Shown: positions 24,499 to 36,429 of the stretch, in pieces
How the letters are laid out: the number at the start of each line of letters is the position of its first letter
Position numbering within the stretch: position 1 is the first letter of the stretch
Source: Cymodocea nodosa
Taxonomy: Eukaryota > Streptophyta > Magnoliopsida > Alismatales > Cymodoceaceae
Assembly: GCA_036874045.1 (NCBI GenBank)
Contig: CM072344.1
Span: 13,116,501-13,180,500, forward strand
DNA length: 64,000 nt
Direction of reading: 5' to 3'
Position numbers and translations under genes: made by a program
Notes under the pieces: model-generated
The model's database searches: none
What the model saw: the letters and a program-made list of their open reading frames with translations, nothing else
What the model was told of the DNA's origin: nothing

Positions 24499-25037
24499 CA
24501 TATTTTGTAATATACATATCAAACATGTTATTTAAACTTTCTTTTACATTTTCAATTGTTACATTAAGTTCTATATTTAAAAAATTTTGTATTGTATTTA
24601 TTAAATTTTTAACAACTTTTATTTTAGTTCTAATATCTAAGCAAGAACTTAATGTATATGAGAGAGGTATCTTGTTCCAATATTTTAAAAATTTTTCTTT
24701 CATTTTTAAAATTATACGTATAAAAAATGGATAATTACCATAATTATTAAAAACTATTGTAATATTATATAAATGGTGAATTGCATAAATAGATGTAGAA
24801 TAATATATTACTAATAAATGTTTTATTGCATTATAAAATAATTTTAAAAATTTAATAAAATAATTAACTATTGCAAAATAATTTTTGTTTAATGATGTTG
24901 TACTATCATCTATTCTACCATTATAATAAGTTTTTTTTAGCTTCTTTATAAGGTAAACAATTATTTAACATTAAATATAATGAATTCCACCTATAAGGGA
25001 CATCTATTGTAAATGTTTTATATGGTAAATCAAATGA
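24499..25037 (-). pseudogene. hAT transposase, central part
   Basis: Resumes after the LTR at 25043-27054 with LPYKTFTIDVPYRWNSLYLM (about 24950-25030), matching the conserved D..TRWNS motif of hAT catalytic domains (T replaced by Y here). It continues to MKEKFLKYWNKIPLSYTLSS (24703 downward), the usual M..KF.KYW motif. Interrupted again at 24493 by the second solo LTR. Confidence 0.88.
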
Positions 25038-25042
25038 ATTAC

Positions 25043-27054
25043 TATTTAGAATGAAAAAGTACATAATATTAATGGTTAAATGCATAATATTTAGCTTATC
25101 ACATGAGAATTAAGCTATTATGTTATAATTGCATTATTATATGCCCTAATAAAAGAATCTACATAATTTCAGAAAATTAATATTAATTAAGTACATTTCT
25201 GAACTATCGGAGAATTAAAAGCTTTTTAATTCCTAAGTCTCTGAATTTTCTATTATTTCGGAGAGTTATATTTCATGTATCGGACAGTTATGTTTTAAAT
25301 GCTTAAAGAATATTTTATTATTTCCTAGAGTACATGTGTTGAAACCTTAATGCATGACTTAAGTTATCTTTCGAAAGGTTAGGTGATAACTATCCGAAAT
25401 GCATGTGAGTTTCGGATACTTATAGTTGTAACTATTCGAAACACCTAAACTTGTTAAGTTAGAATTATGCACGTGTTGAATTTAAATATTTTATTATGTC
25501 ACATGAGTTGCATATGTATAACTTATTAAGTTAGCATAATTATACGCGTTGAGTTATTTGAATATATATTAAGGTAATGCATTGTATTAGTGTTATAAGC
25601 TTATAAGTTATTTCTTTATTGCACGTGTTTTATAATTAAATCAATGAAGTAAGTCCGTTAAGTTATACTAACTCTATGGACCATTTATTTTCTAACATGC
25701 CACTATAGTAGTTGTAGAAACAGGAAATTTGAAGGAAAACCATGATTGCATGTATCATGTAGGAATTCACTCATAGAATGAAGAAGAAATCACTATCGTT
25801 GATATGAATGAAGGAAATCCAACCGATCATTTATGTAGAAACAATTACTACTGAAAGAAATATAAAAGAAGAAGAGAAAAGACGAAAAAAGTGTGGGAAA
25901 GAGGTGGAGAACCATACTAATTGTAGGAAGCGTCGGAAGTTCCCTAAAGCTCCACACCACCACCAAAATCACCAACCATCGAAGGTCTATGAGGATACTT
26001 TCCAAATGTTGGGTCGATTTCGAGTCAAACACGGTGACTGACAATCATTGTGAGGAGTGATTGCGTTGCAAGAAGGGAAGCCATTTTCACCAGGCACCGA
26101 CTCATATATCAAGAGATCGTAAAGCTTCTAGCCTTGGTTTCGGGTTGATGCCAGTATGTTGAAGAGGAGATCAACTTACAATTCTTGATTCACGATTCTA
26201 TAGGGAGAGGAGGCAAGACTGTAAGTGATTAAGTTTTCAATGGTGTAATCATGTCGCATGTAATGACGGAAGTTCTTACGATTGATAGAGATTTTTACAT
26301 TTCACCTTTTGCTTATCTTCAGGAACATATCAAAACAAAAATACCAAAAATAATTAATTATCTGTGTTTATATTTAGTATTAAAGTGTTGTATTGTTTGC
26401 TTTATATATTGATTAATGTTATCATTGTCAGTATTGTGAATGTTTTATGTTTGTTTGATTTAGAAAATAGAAAATAGTTTATTGCTTACTGAACTTGATT
26501 CGTGTAGAATATTAAAAATCTTAATGGTTATTGTTTAAAATATCTGAATGTTAGTGTTGCTTAATAACAAATCTCAGATTAACTAACATTAAAAATTTTA
26601 ATTGATGTTATTTACATTCTATAGAACCGCCCAATGGTTGGTCGAATTTCTTTGTGAATAACAATATTTAACTAGAAAGGTAGACTCGTGGAGTTAACTT
26701 AAGTCCACGAAGTTAGTCCGTTGAGTTAACCATAACTTCACGAACTAAGTCTGTTGAGTTAACTGTAACTCAATGGAGTGCTTAACTGAACACATATAAA
26801 CTCCAATATAAAAATAAAAATAGTACACAATTCTTACTCAATCTTTGTGGGATCAACCTGTACTTGCACACAAATATAATATACACTGTGTACTTGTAGT
26901 TAAAATACAAATTAGATTTAATATCTAATTTGTGTGAAAAGTTGTTTGTTTACTTCTAAAAGAATTTATTAATATAAGCATAAAAACAAATCAAACAAGT
27001 TTTCTAGCATCGCCTAATAGACAAGTTTCTGATTTAACTTTTCACAACAATACA
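25043..27054 (+). repeat. Solo LTR B of the Athila-like family
   Basis: 2,012 bp, forward orientation (starts TATTTAGAATGAAAAAGT, first G changed; ends CACAACAATACA). Exact 5-bp duplication ATTAC at 25038-25042 and 27055-27059, inside hAT coding sequence. Its 3' terminus differs from the other copies. Confidence 0.9.
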
Positions 27055-27059
27055 ATTAC

Positions 27060-28061
27060 ATATATGATTAAATTCTTGTTGTTGTCTACCACTAGTTAAA
27101 ATGTAAGCTAATGTAGTTTTAATATTTTTTACAAAAGGTTTTAATTCTTCAACACCTACTTGAACTATAAGATTAATTATATAATATATACATCTTTGGT
27201 GAAATAAATTAAAACCATTTGGTGGAGTTAATCTATTTTTTAACATAAAGATAGTTGCATTGTTATTAGATGCATTATCAAATGTAATACTACTTGCTTT
27301 TTTTTTAATTTCATAAATTCAAAAATATCCATACTAGTCAAAAAATATTTTGAGCATTATGTGGATGATTTATTCTTCTAAATCCTATTAATATTTTTTG
27401 TAAAACCTAATTGTCATCAATAAAATGTGTAGTGACAACAACATATCCTATGCTAGTTCTACCCTCCCAAATATCAAATGTACATGCTATAGATGTGTTA
27501 ATAGAACCTATTATATTAATTAATTTCATTCGAAGTTTATTATAAAATTTAATAATATCTTGTCTAGTTGTATTTCTAGAAGCTTTTTTAAATTATGGAT
27601 AATAAGCTTGTGAAATATAATCTTGAAAATGTTAACTATCACCAAAATTAATAAGTAAATTTTGAACAGCAATAAATTTAGCATGTAATTCTCTAACATT
27701 CCTAGGATCATAATGTCAGTGTTATATTACCGTTAGTGTTAAAATTAACTTGTGTTTGAATCATTTTATTTTTTTCAAGATTTTTAAGTAAGCAATTAGG
27801 TAAATATTTAGATAAATGACTTATATTGCTTAAAACTTTACATGAGAAGTCTGCATTGCAAATGTTACTGTAGACCCTCTCCACTATAGTGCCATCTCCC
27901 ATGTCTTTCATCTTTATTGTAAACTTCGACTATAAATTTGATCTTCTTCTTGATTTAGCAATAGTACTTGAAGTTGATTCTCTACCTTCCATAGTTTGAG
28001 CTTAAGAGTGTTTATTCCTACTCAAAATTATCATTGACAATGCTATTGAAGATGAAGCCAT
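27060..28061 (-). pseudogene. hAT transposase, N-terminal part (BED finger, start of catalytic domain)
   Basis: Likely start MASSSIALSM at 28061. Minus-strand pieces: a BED-type zinc finger remnant (CNADFSCKVLSNISHLSKYL near 27800-27860), a degenerate central part (27526-27711), then FNLFHQRCIYYIINLIVQVG and VEELKPFVKNIKTTLAYIL (27080-27210), which match the hAT core around the conserved Cys/His...NL segment. Stops and frameshifts are frequent. The protein is interrupted at 27054 by a solo LTR. Confidence 0.85.
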
Positions 28062-28562
28062 TAAAGTTGTATGTTATTTTTGCAAAAAAGTTGACTTGAG
28101 AGTAGAAGAAAGTTGAAGCCTGAAAGATGAATTTTGTGTTTTGTGAAAGAAAGAGAGAAGATTGAATAAGTGTAAGTTGTGAAAAAAACTCTAACCTTCT
28201 TCCTTATTTATAGATTTTTCCATCACTTCTTTCCTTACTCTCTTCCTTTCATCCCTTCTCTTAACTTTTTTCATCTTACTATCATCAACGTTCGATTTTT
28301 ACAAGTGTTGAAACCAACATTCGTAAAAAGAGAGAGGTTATTTTAGTATTTTACGAATGCTTTTTCAACATTCATTTTAAATGAACGTACGCCCCCTACC
28401 GTAGGTTGGCCCAACCCAACCTATGGGCCATTATTTCACCAAACCATAGCCTAGTCCAACTTGATTTTTTAAATCAGACCAGGCCAAACTAGCCCATTAC
28501 AGGCTAGACTAGGCTAACCCATAATGGCTCGACCCATTTGACACCTCTACTTAGTTTGTTGT

Positions 28563-30675
28563 TGTTATGCTTAGCCAGCACAACACCAGAAAACTTGTAT
28601 TAGATCTCCAGCAACGCACTAGAAAAACTTGGATTTGTTAACTTCTGTTTTTACTTAGTTAATTTATCTTTATGCCTATTCTTTTTTTAGAAGAAAACAA
28701 ACAACCTTTCACATAAATTAGATATTAATTCTAATTTGTATTTTAACTACAAGTGCATAGTGTCTATTATATTAGTGTGCAAGTACAAGTCGATCCCATA
28801 GGGAATTGCTTAAGAATTGAGAACTGTTCCATTTTTAACAATCAAATTTATATCTTCAATAAGCCCTCCGTTGAGTTACAGTTATCTCAACAGACAAAGT
28901 TTGTTGAGTTATGGCTAACTCAACGGACTAACCTCGTGGACTTACTTTAACTCCACGAGCCCGTCTTTTCTTTTTAATACTGCTATTTACAGAGGAATTT
29001 GGCCAACCATTGGGCAGTTCCACAGATTGTAAATAACATCAATTAAGCTCTTTAATGTTAGTAAACACTCGATTTATCATTAAGCATACTAACATTCAGA
29101 TAATTCAAATAGTAACCATTAAAATCTTTAAGTATTTTGAACGAACCAATTTTAGTAAACTATAAAACTAAAACAAACATAAAACAATCACAACATTGAC
29201 AAAGATAACATTAATCACAATACAACACAAACAATACAACACTCAAATACAAAATACAATCGTAGATAAGTTGTTTTTGGTATTTTTGTTTTAATATAAA
29301 CATGGAAATGGGCGAAAGGTGAAATGTAAAGTAATCTCAATCGATAGTAAATACTTCTGTCACTACATGCGACGCGATTATACCACTGAAAATTAAACCA
29401 CTTACAATTCTGTCTCCTCTCCCTATAGAATCGCGAGTCTAGAATTGCAAGATGATCTCCTCTTTAGCATACAGGCATCAACCCGAAGCCAAGACTAGAA
29501 GCTTTACGATCTCTTGAAATATGAGTCGGTGTTTGGTGAAAATGGCTTTCCTTCCCGCGACGCGATCACTTGTCACAGTGGTTGTCAGGCACTGTGTTTG
29601 GCTCGGAATCGACCCGACATCAGGAAAGTATCCTCACAGACATCCAATGGTTGGTGATTATGGTGGTGGTAATGATGGTTGGTGTGGTACTTCAGAGAAT
29701 TGTCGATACTATCTGTAGAAAGCTCGGTGCTCCTCTGTACGCACTAGCTATACCCATCGATCACACACACTTTACTTCTTTTTTTTCTTTTCTTTTATAT
29801 TTCTTTAGTGGTAACTGCTTCTACTTGAATGGTTGATTGGATTTCCTTCATTCATATCAACGATGATGATTTCTTCTCCCTTCGACGAGTGAATTCTTGC
29901 GTGATATGTGCGATCATGGTTTTTCTTCCAACTGTCATGTTTCTGCAACTGCTACAGTGGCATATTAGAAAATAAATAGTCCGTGGAGTTACAAATAACT
30001 CAACGGACTTGCTTCGTTGATTTAACTATAAAACACATGCATAAATTTAACTATCCGATGCTCAGGTGCATTTTGGATACTTATAAACTTAACTATCTGA
30101 TGCCTAGATGCATTTCAGATAGTTACAGATAACTCACCGATATATAACTTAAGTAAATCTACCAGATCTCAACACATGTCAACAATAGTTTAATAATAAA
30201 AGAAACATTTCGGAGAGTTACAGGTCTAACTATCTAATGCTTAGATGTATTTCAGATAGTTATAGATAACTCATCGAAAGTTCACTTAAGTCATGCGTTA
30301 TGGTTTTGACATGTGTACTTCAGGAAATAATAAAATATTCTTTTAAAACATAACTGTTCGGTAATTTAAACATAACTATCCAATACATGTTCGATATGTT
30401 AAACATAACTGTCCGAAATATGTTCGGTATGTTAAACATAACTATCTGAAATATCAAAAAATTCAGATACTTAAGAATTTCACAGCCTACAACTTACCGA
30501 TAGTTCAAAAATGTACTAAATTAACATTAATTCACCCAAATTAAGCAGATTCTTTAATTAAAGCTTATAACAGTGCAATTATAACATAATGGCTTAATTC
30601 TCATATGATAAGCTAAATATTATGTAATTAACCATCATTTAATCGTTAATAATATGCACTTTTTCATTCTAAACA
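28563..30675 (-). repeat. LTR C of the Athila-like family
   Basis: 2,113 bp, reverse orientation, starting TGTTATGCTTAGCC and ending TTCTAAACA. Flanks are GTTGT (28558-28562) and GTTGG (30676-30680), a near-match target duplication. It sits 13 bases from the hAT right end. Confidence 0.85.
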
Positions 30676-31457
30676 GTTGGTGATAAGGTGGTGGTGATAA
30701 TGTGGTGGTGATAATGGTTGGTGTGGTACTTCAGAGAATTGCCGACACTGTCTGTAGAAAGCTCGGTGCTCCTCCTCTGTACACACTGGCCATACCCATA
30801 GATCACACACACTTTACTTCTTTTTCTTCTTTTCTTTTATATTTCTTCAGTGGTAACTACTTCTGCTTGAATGGTCGATTGGATTTTCTTCATTCATATC
30901 AACAACGATGCTTTCTTCTACCTATGCGATACGTGCAATCGTGGTTTTTCTTCCAACTGTCCTATTTCTGCAACCGCTATAGTGGCATATTAGAAAATAA
31001 ATAGTCCGTGAAGTTACAGATAACTCAACGGACTTACCTCGTTGATTTAACTATAAAACACATGCATAAATTTAGCTATCCGATGCTTAGGTGCATTTCG
31101 GATACTTATAAACTTAACTATCCAATGCCTAGATGCATTTCGAATAGTTACAGATAACTCACCGATATATAACTTAAGTAAATCAATCAGATCTCGACAC
31201 GTGTCAACAGTAGTTTAATAATAAAAGAAACATTTTGGAGAGTTACAGGTCTAACTATCCGATGCTCAGATGCATTTCGGATAGTTATAGATAACTCACC
31301 GAAAGTCCACTTAAGTCACTTTCCCAGAACATGGCACGTGTCCACAACTATTTTATAAATAAAAGGAGATTTTGGGGAGTTACACATATAACTATCCGAT
31401 GCCCAACTGCAATTTTGGATAGTTATAGATAACTCACTGAAAGTTCACTTAAGTTAT
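30676..31457 (-). repeat. LTR D, partial copy
   Basis: Fragment of the same LTR, reverse orientation. It starts inside the TGG/TGA-rich trinucleotide stretch and stops at CACTTAAGTTAT where LTR E begins. It corresponds to about 29650-30290 of copy C. Its TGATAAGGTGGTGGTGATAA variant is shared with copy G, not C. Confidence 0.88.
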
Positions 31458-33689
31458 TGTTTAGAATGAAAAAGTGCATATAATTAACGGTTAAATGATG
31501 GTTAATTGCATAATATTTAGCTTATCATATAAGAATTAAGCCATTATGTTATAATTGCACTGTTATATGCTTTAATTGAAAAATCTGCTTAATTTTGGGG
31601 AATTAATGTTAATTTAGTACATTTATGAACCATCGGTAAGTTGCAGGCTGTGAAATTCTTAAGTATCCGAATTTTTTGATATTTCGGACAGTTATGTTTA
31701 ACATATTGAACAAATTCGAACAGTTATGTTTAACTGACCGAATATGTATCAAATAGTTATGTTTAAATTGCCGAACAGTTATGTTTTGAGAGAATATTTT
31801 ATTATTTCCTAAAGTACGCGTGTTGAAATCAGAATAAATGACTTAAGTGAACTTTCGGTGAGTTATCTATAACTATCCGAAATTGCAGCTGAGCATCGGA
31901 TAGTTATCCCTGTAACTCTCCGAAATCTCTTTTTATTTATAAAATAGCTGAGGGCATGTGTCATGTTCTGAGTAAGTGACTTAAGTGGATTTTTGGTGAG
32001 TTAGCTGTAACTATCCGAAATGCATCTAAGCATCGGATAGTTAAACCTGTAACTCTCTGAAATGTTATTTTATAATTAAAACTGCTATTGACACGTGTCG
32101 AGATCTAGTAGATTTACTTAAGTTATATATCAATGAGTTATCTGTAACTATCCGAAATGCATCTGAGCATCGGATAGTTAAGTTTATAAGTATTCAAAAT
32201 GCACCTGAGCATCAGATAGTTAAAATTATGCACGTGTTTTATAGTTAAATCAACGAAGAAAGTCCGTTGAGTTATCTGTAACTCCACGGACTATATATTT
32301 TCTATCTGTAATTATTGCCACTGTAGCAGTTGTAGAAACAAGACAGTTGGAAGGAAAAACCACGTTTGCATGTATCGCACAGGAGAAGGAAGCATCGTCG
32401 TTGATATGAATGAAGGAAATCCAACCGATCATTCAAGCAGAAGCAGTTACTACTGAAGAAATATAAAAGAAAAGAAGAAAAAAAAGAAGAGTGTGATCAG
32501 TAGGTGATCGGTATGTGATCGATGGGCGGACAGTGTGTGCAGAGGAGGATCGGCGTCACAATTCTCTGAAGTACCATACCAAACATCACCACATCACCAT
32601 CACCACACCATCATCACCACCATAATCACCAACCATCGGAGGTCTATGAGGATACTTGCCTGATGTCGGGTCGATTCCGAGCCAAACACAGTGCCTGACA
32701 ACCACTGTGAGGAATGATTGCGTCGCGGGAAGGGAAGCCATTTTCACCAAGCGCAGACTTATATTTCAGGAGATCGTAAAGCTTTTAGCCTTGGCTTTGG
32801 GTTGATGCCTGTATGCTGAAGAGGAGATTATCTTGCAATTCTGGACTCGCGATTCTATAGGGAGAGGAGACAGAATTGTAAGTGGTTTAATTTTTAGTGG
32901 TGTAATCACGCTGTAAGTAGTGTTGGAAGTATTTACTATCAAGTGAGATTACTTTACATTTCACCTTTTGCCCATTTCCATGCTCACATCAAAACAAAAA
33001 TACCAAAAACAATTTATCTTTGTTTGTATGTTGTATTTGAGTGTTGTATTGTTTGTGTTGTATCGTGATTAATGTTATCTGTATCAGTTTTGTGATTGTT
33101 TTATGTTAGTTTTAATTTTATAGTTTACTGAAATTGGTTCGTACAAAAGACTTAAAGATTTTAATGGTTACTGTTTGAATCATCTAAATGTTAGTATTGC
33201 TTAATGATAAATCCAATATTAACTAGTATTAAAAAGCTTAATTGATGTTATTTACAATCTGTGGAATCGCCTAGTGGTTGGCCGAATTCCTTTGTAAATA
33301 GTAATATTATAAAGAAGAGACAAACTTGTGGAGTCAACTTAAGTCCACGAGGATAGTCCGTTGAGTTAGCCATAACTCAACGAACTTTGTCCGTTGAGTT
33401 AACTGTAATTCAACGGAGTGCTTATTGAATATAAATTTGAATTGTTAACAATCAAACAGTTCTTAAATTCGTCAGCAATTTCCTGTGGGATCGACCTGTA
33501 CTTGCACACTGATACAATAGACATTGTGCACTTGCAGTTAAAGTACAAATTGAAATTAATATCTAAATTGTATTAAAGGTTGTTTGTTTACTTCTAAAAG
33601 AAAGAATAGGCATAAAGATAAATTAACTAAGTAAAAACAGAAGTAACAAATCCAAGTTTTTCTAGTGTAATGCTGGGAAAATCCAAACA
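31458..33689 (+). repeat. 5' LTR (copy E) of the Athila-like element
   Basis: 2,232 bp, TGTTTAGAATG...ATCCAAACA. Contains three tandem 137-138-bp modules, each with the dyad AACTATCCGA...TCGGATAGTT (31871-31905, 32009-32042, 32146-32179) plus a degenerate fourth at 32187-32222. Also has a G-box ACACGTGTC at 32091 and GTTGAGTTA...TAACTC dyads at 32263-32290, 33357-33382 and 33390-33417. Confidence 0.95.
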
Positions 33690-33696
33690 AGTTTTA

Positions 33697-33713
33697 TGGC
33701 GCCGTTGCCGGGG
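33697..33713 (+). other. Primer binding site (Asp tRNA)
   Basis: TGGCGCCGTTGCCGGGG, seven bases after the LTR, is an exact 17-base complement of the plant Asp-tRNA 3' end, the primer usual in Athila-type elements. Confidence 0.93.
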
Positions 33714-33752
33714 AATTGAATTGAATTGAATAGATATAAGTAACAGTTAGAG

Positions 33753-34043
33753 TTGTTTCGTTTTAATAGCCAGAGTTGTGTGTTTTCTTCTGTAATTGAG
33801 AATATGGCATATGCTTATGCTCAAAGATTTCTGAAACCTGTAATTAGTATATGTGAATTCTACAATTTTGAAGGACACAACATTTCTGATTGTTTGAAAT
33901 TGAGACATTTACAGATTGTTAGATCCCATGAACAACAAATGAATTATCCTCAATATAATAGAGTCGAGTATGAGAATCCTATAGTTTACCCAACTAATGG
34001 TCAGTATAGAATGTGTAATATGATGAGAGACATTGAAGTTTAG
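33753..34043 (+). pseudogene. N-terminal pol segment with zinc-knuckle-like motif
   Basis: First open run after the primer site. The more likely start is the in-frame MAYAYAQRF at 33804. A knuckle-like CEFYNFEGHNISDC follows (spacing C-X2-Y-X4-H-X4-C, second Cys replaced by Tyr), as in nucleocapsid. Retrotrans_gag is missing upstream. Ends at a TAG (34041-34043); the same frame goes on as DSYDRLEHSIKQNLDKLEYF. The knuckle is normally the C-terminal part of gag, so its separation from the gag domain at 42.4 kb is odd. Confidence 0.7.
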
Positions 34044-34076
34044 GATAGCTATGACAGACTAGAGCATAGTATAAAG

Positions 34077-34352
34077 CAAAATCTGGACAAACTGGAATAC
34101 TTTGTGTGTCAACAACAAGAAGTCAACCAATTAAACTATAAGGAAGCATATTCAGAACTTAAAAGGAGAGCAAAATCTGGACAAACTGGAATACTTTGTG
34201 TGTCAACAACAAGAAGTCAACCAATTAAACTATAAGGAAGCATATTCAGAACTTAAAAGGAGAGCAAAATCTGGACAAACTAGAATACTTTGTGTGTCAA
34301 CAACAAGAAGTCAATTAATTAAACTATAAAGAAGCATATTCAGAACTTAAAA
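34077..34352 (+). repeat. 94-bp unit repeated three times
   Basis: Units at 34077-34170, 34171-34264 and 34265-34352. The first two look identical; the third has a few substitutions. The unit codes for a coil-like LEYFVCQQQEVNQLNYKEAY segment. 94 is not a multiple of three, so each extra copy shifts the frame. Confidence 0.95.
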
Positions 34353-34962
34353 GGATATAATTTACGAAACTGAAAAAACCATAAAGAAAATTAATCAAAA
34401 ATTGAATGCAATGAAATTAGATGATTTGGAAACAAAATTAAAAGCATTAGACAAAAATGCAATGAAAATACAAGTTATGCAATAGGACAATGAAAATTAT
34501 AATGTTATAAACCTGCATAATTTGTAAAATATACAGCAAACAGAAAATACTAATGCAAGAGAATTTAAAGAATGCACTTTAAGACTAAAAACAATTGAAG
34601 ATCATAATCATGAAAATGATATACAGAAACATTATGAAAGTAACGAAAATCTAGAAGATGTACGTGTAACATTAAGATCTAGAACTGATATACCACCAAG
34701 AACTCAAAATGAAAATGATACGAAGGTGGATAAGAGTAAAAATCAAAATGATAATGAAAATATAGCTAAAAATCTAGAAATCAGTAAAGAACAATTTGAA
34801 TCTGCGATTGAAGCTAAAAATGATCAAACAAATCAACTAAAAGAAAAAGAGTCTTTGAAATCAAAATCTTTAGCACCCTATCTTGAAAGATTACAACAAA
34901 CAATTCCTGAAAAATAAGAAAAAATCAGAGAAATTTTTGAAAAAGTACAAGTTAACATTCCT
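34353..34962 (+). pseudogene. Pol linker, charged coiled-coil region
   Basis: Degenerate open stretches rich in Lys/Glu/Asn between the 94-bp repeats and protease (for example KLNAMKLDDLETKLKALDKN-like and 34726-34917, which ends APYLERLQQTIPEK). A TAA at 34915-34917 interrupts the frame, which then runs on in phase as EKIREIFEKVQVNIPLLDLL. In Athila polyproteins this position is the gag-protease linker. Confidence 0.65.
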
Positions 34963-36429
34963 TTGTTAGATTTATTGCAGAAAATGCCACATTGTGCTAA
35001 ATTTCTGAAGGATTGGTGTACTAAGAAAAGAGAGCGAAAAGTTCTTAGAAAGGTCTTTTTAGCTGAGCAAAGTAGTTCCCTATTTCTACCACAAATTCCT
35101 AAAAAGTTATCTGATCCTGGAATCCCTGTTATATCATGCACCATAGGAAATAACATTCTAGAAAGAACCTTAATAGACTTAGGTGCAGGTATAAATGTTA
35201 TGCCAAGTGATATATTTGCATCCTTAGGATTAGAAGGCTTAACTCCTACTAGTACAGTTATTCAATTAGCTGATAGAAGTATAAGATACCCTAGAGGAAA
35301 AATAGAGGATGTCTTAATTAAAATCAAGAATTTTATATATCCTATTGATATTGTAATTTTGGATTTCCAACAAATTAAGCATAAAAATAGTAATACATCT
35401 TTAATTTTGAGAATGCCATTTTTAGCAACATCAGGGGATGTTATAAATTGTAAAACTGGAGTAATGAAGTTAGCATATGGTAATGAGAATACTCAATTAA
35501 ATATTTTCAAACCAGAAAGGTTTGAGGAGTTAGAAATGTCCTTACACACCATAGACTTTTTAGAGGATGAAGGAGGTATGTTAGATGATGTGATTCAAGA
35601 AGAATTAAATAGGCAAATCAATTCTAAAACTTTAGAAGAAAGTGAAAGCATAAATATAGAAGGAGATTGGGAAGAAATTAATTTAAAAAATGATGATGTT
35701 CAGTTAGGATCTCTAGCTTCTGATGGACAGCATTTAGAATTAAAACCTTTACCTCTTGAATTAACCTATATATTTCTGGAAGATAATCGGACTTGTCCAA
35801 TCATTATTGCTTCAGATTTAAAAGAGGATCAAATAACTAAATTAAAAGATGTAGTAAAAAGTTATAAAGAAGCAATAGGATGGACTATGACTGATATAAA
35901 AGGGTTAAGTTCAACTTTATGCTATCACCACATATATTTAGAAGAGAATACTAAACTTGTTAGAATGCCTGAAAGGAGATTAAATCCGAACCTTAAAGAA
36001 GTAGTCAGGAAAGAAATAGTTAAATGGTTAGATAATGATATAATTTATCCAATTTTTGATAGCTCGTGGGTTAGTCCAATCCATGTAGTTCCCAAGAAAT
36101 CAGGATTAACAGTTATTAGGAATGAAAGTCAAGACTTGATACCTATTAGAATTCAATCAGGCTGGAGAGTATGTATAGACTATAAAAAGTTGAATGCTGT
36201 GACTAAGAAAGATCATTTTCCCTTACCTTTTATAGATCAAATGCTGGAAAGATTAGTAGGGCAAGAATATTTTTGTTTCCTAGACGGGTATTCAGGGTAT
36301 AATCAAATTCTAGTAGCATTAGAGGATCAAGAGAAAACAACTTTCACCTGTCCTAATGGAACTTATGCTTTTAAAAGAATGCCATTTGGATTATGCAATG
36401 TGCTAGCTACCTTTCAAAGGTGTGTGTAG
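34963..36429 (+). pseudogene. Athila-like protease and N-terminal reverse transcriptase
   Basis: Starts within DLLQKMPHCAKFLKDWCTKK, the standard lead-in to Athila protease. Protease active site reads TLIDLGAGINVMPSDIF (D-L-G in place of D-S/T-G). RT begins near residue 315 (WLDNDIIYPIFDSSWVSPIH) and shows GWRVCIDYKKLNAVTKKDHF, FLDGYSGYNQI and AFKRMPFGLCN. A TAG at 36427-36429 interrupts immediately before the catalytic motif; the same frame continues at 36430. No frameshift. Confidence 0.93.

Larger units (their letters stand above)
20938..28549 (-). mobile_element. Decayed hAT DNA transposon with two nested solo LTRs
   Basis: Ends are imperfect inverted repeats: plus-strand TAGGTGTCAATGGGTC at 20938 and the complement of TAGAGGTGTCAAATGGGTC ending at 28549. 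Pieces of an Ac-like hAT transposase lie between them in one orientation. After removing solo LTRs at 22384-24493 and 25043-27054, about 3.5 kb of hAT remains. I could not find a convincing 8-bp target duplication (TAATTGTA left, CTTAGTTT right), so the exact ends are approximate. Confidence 0.85.

Noticed and set aside
20930..28557. 8-bp target duplication for the hAT element
   Set aside because: TAATTGTA and CTTAGTTT do not match convincingly; ends may have mutated or been lost.
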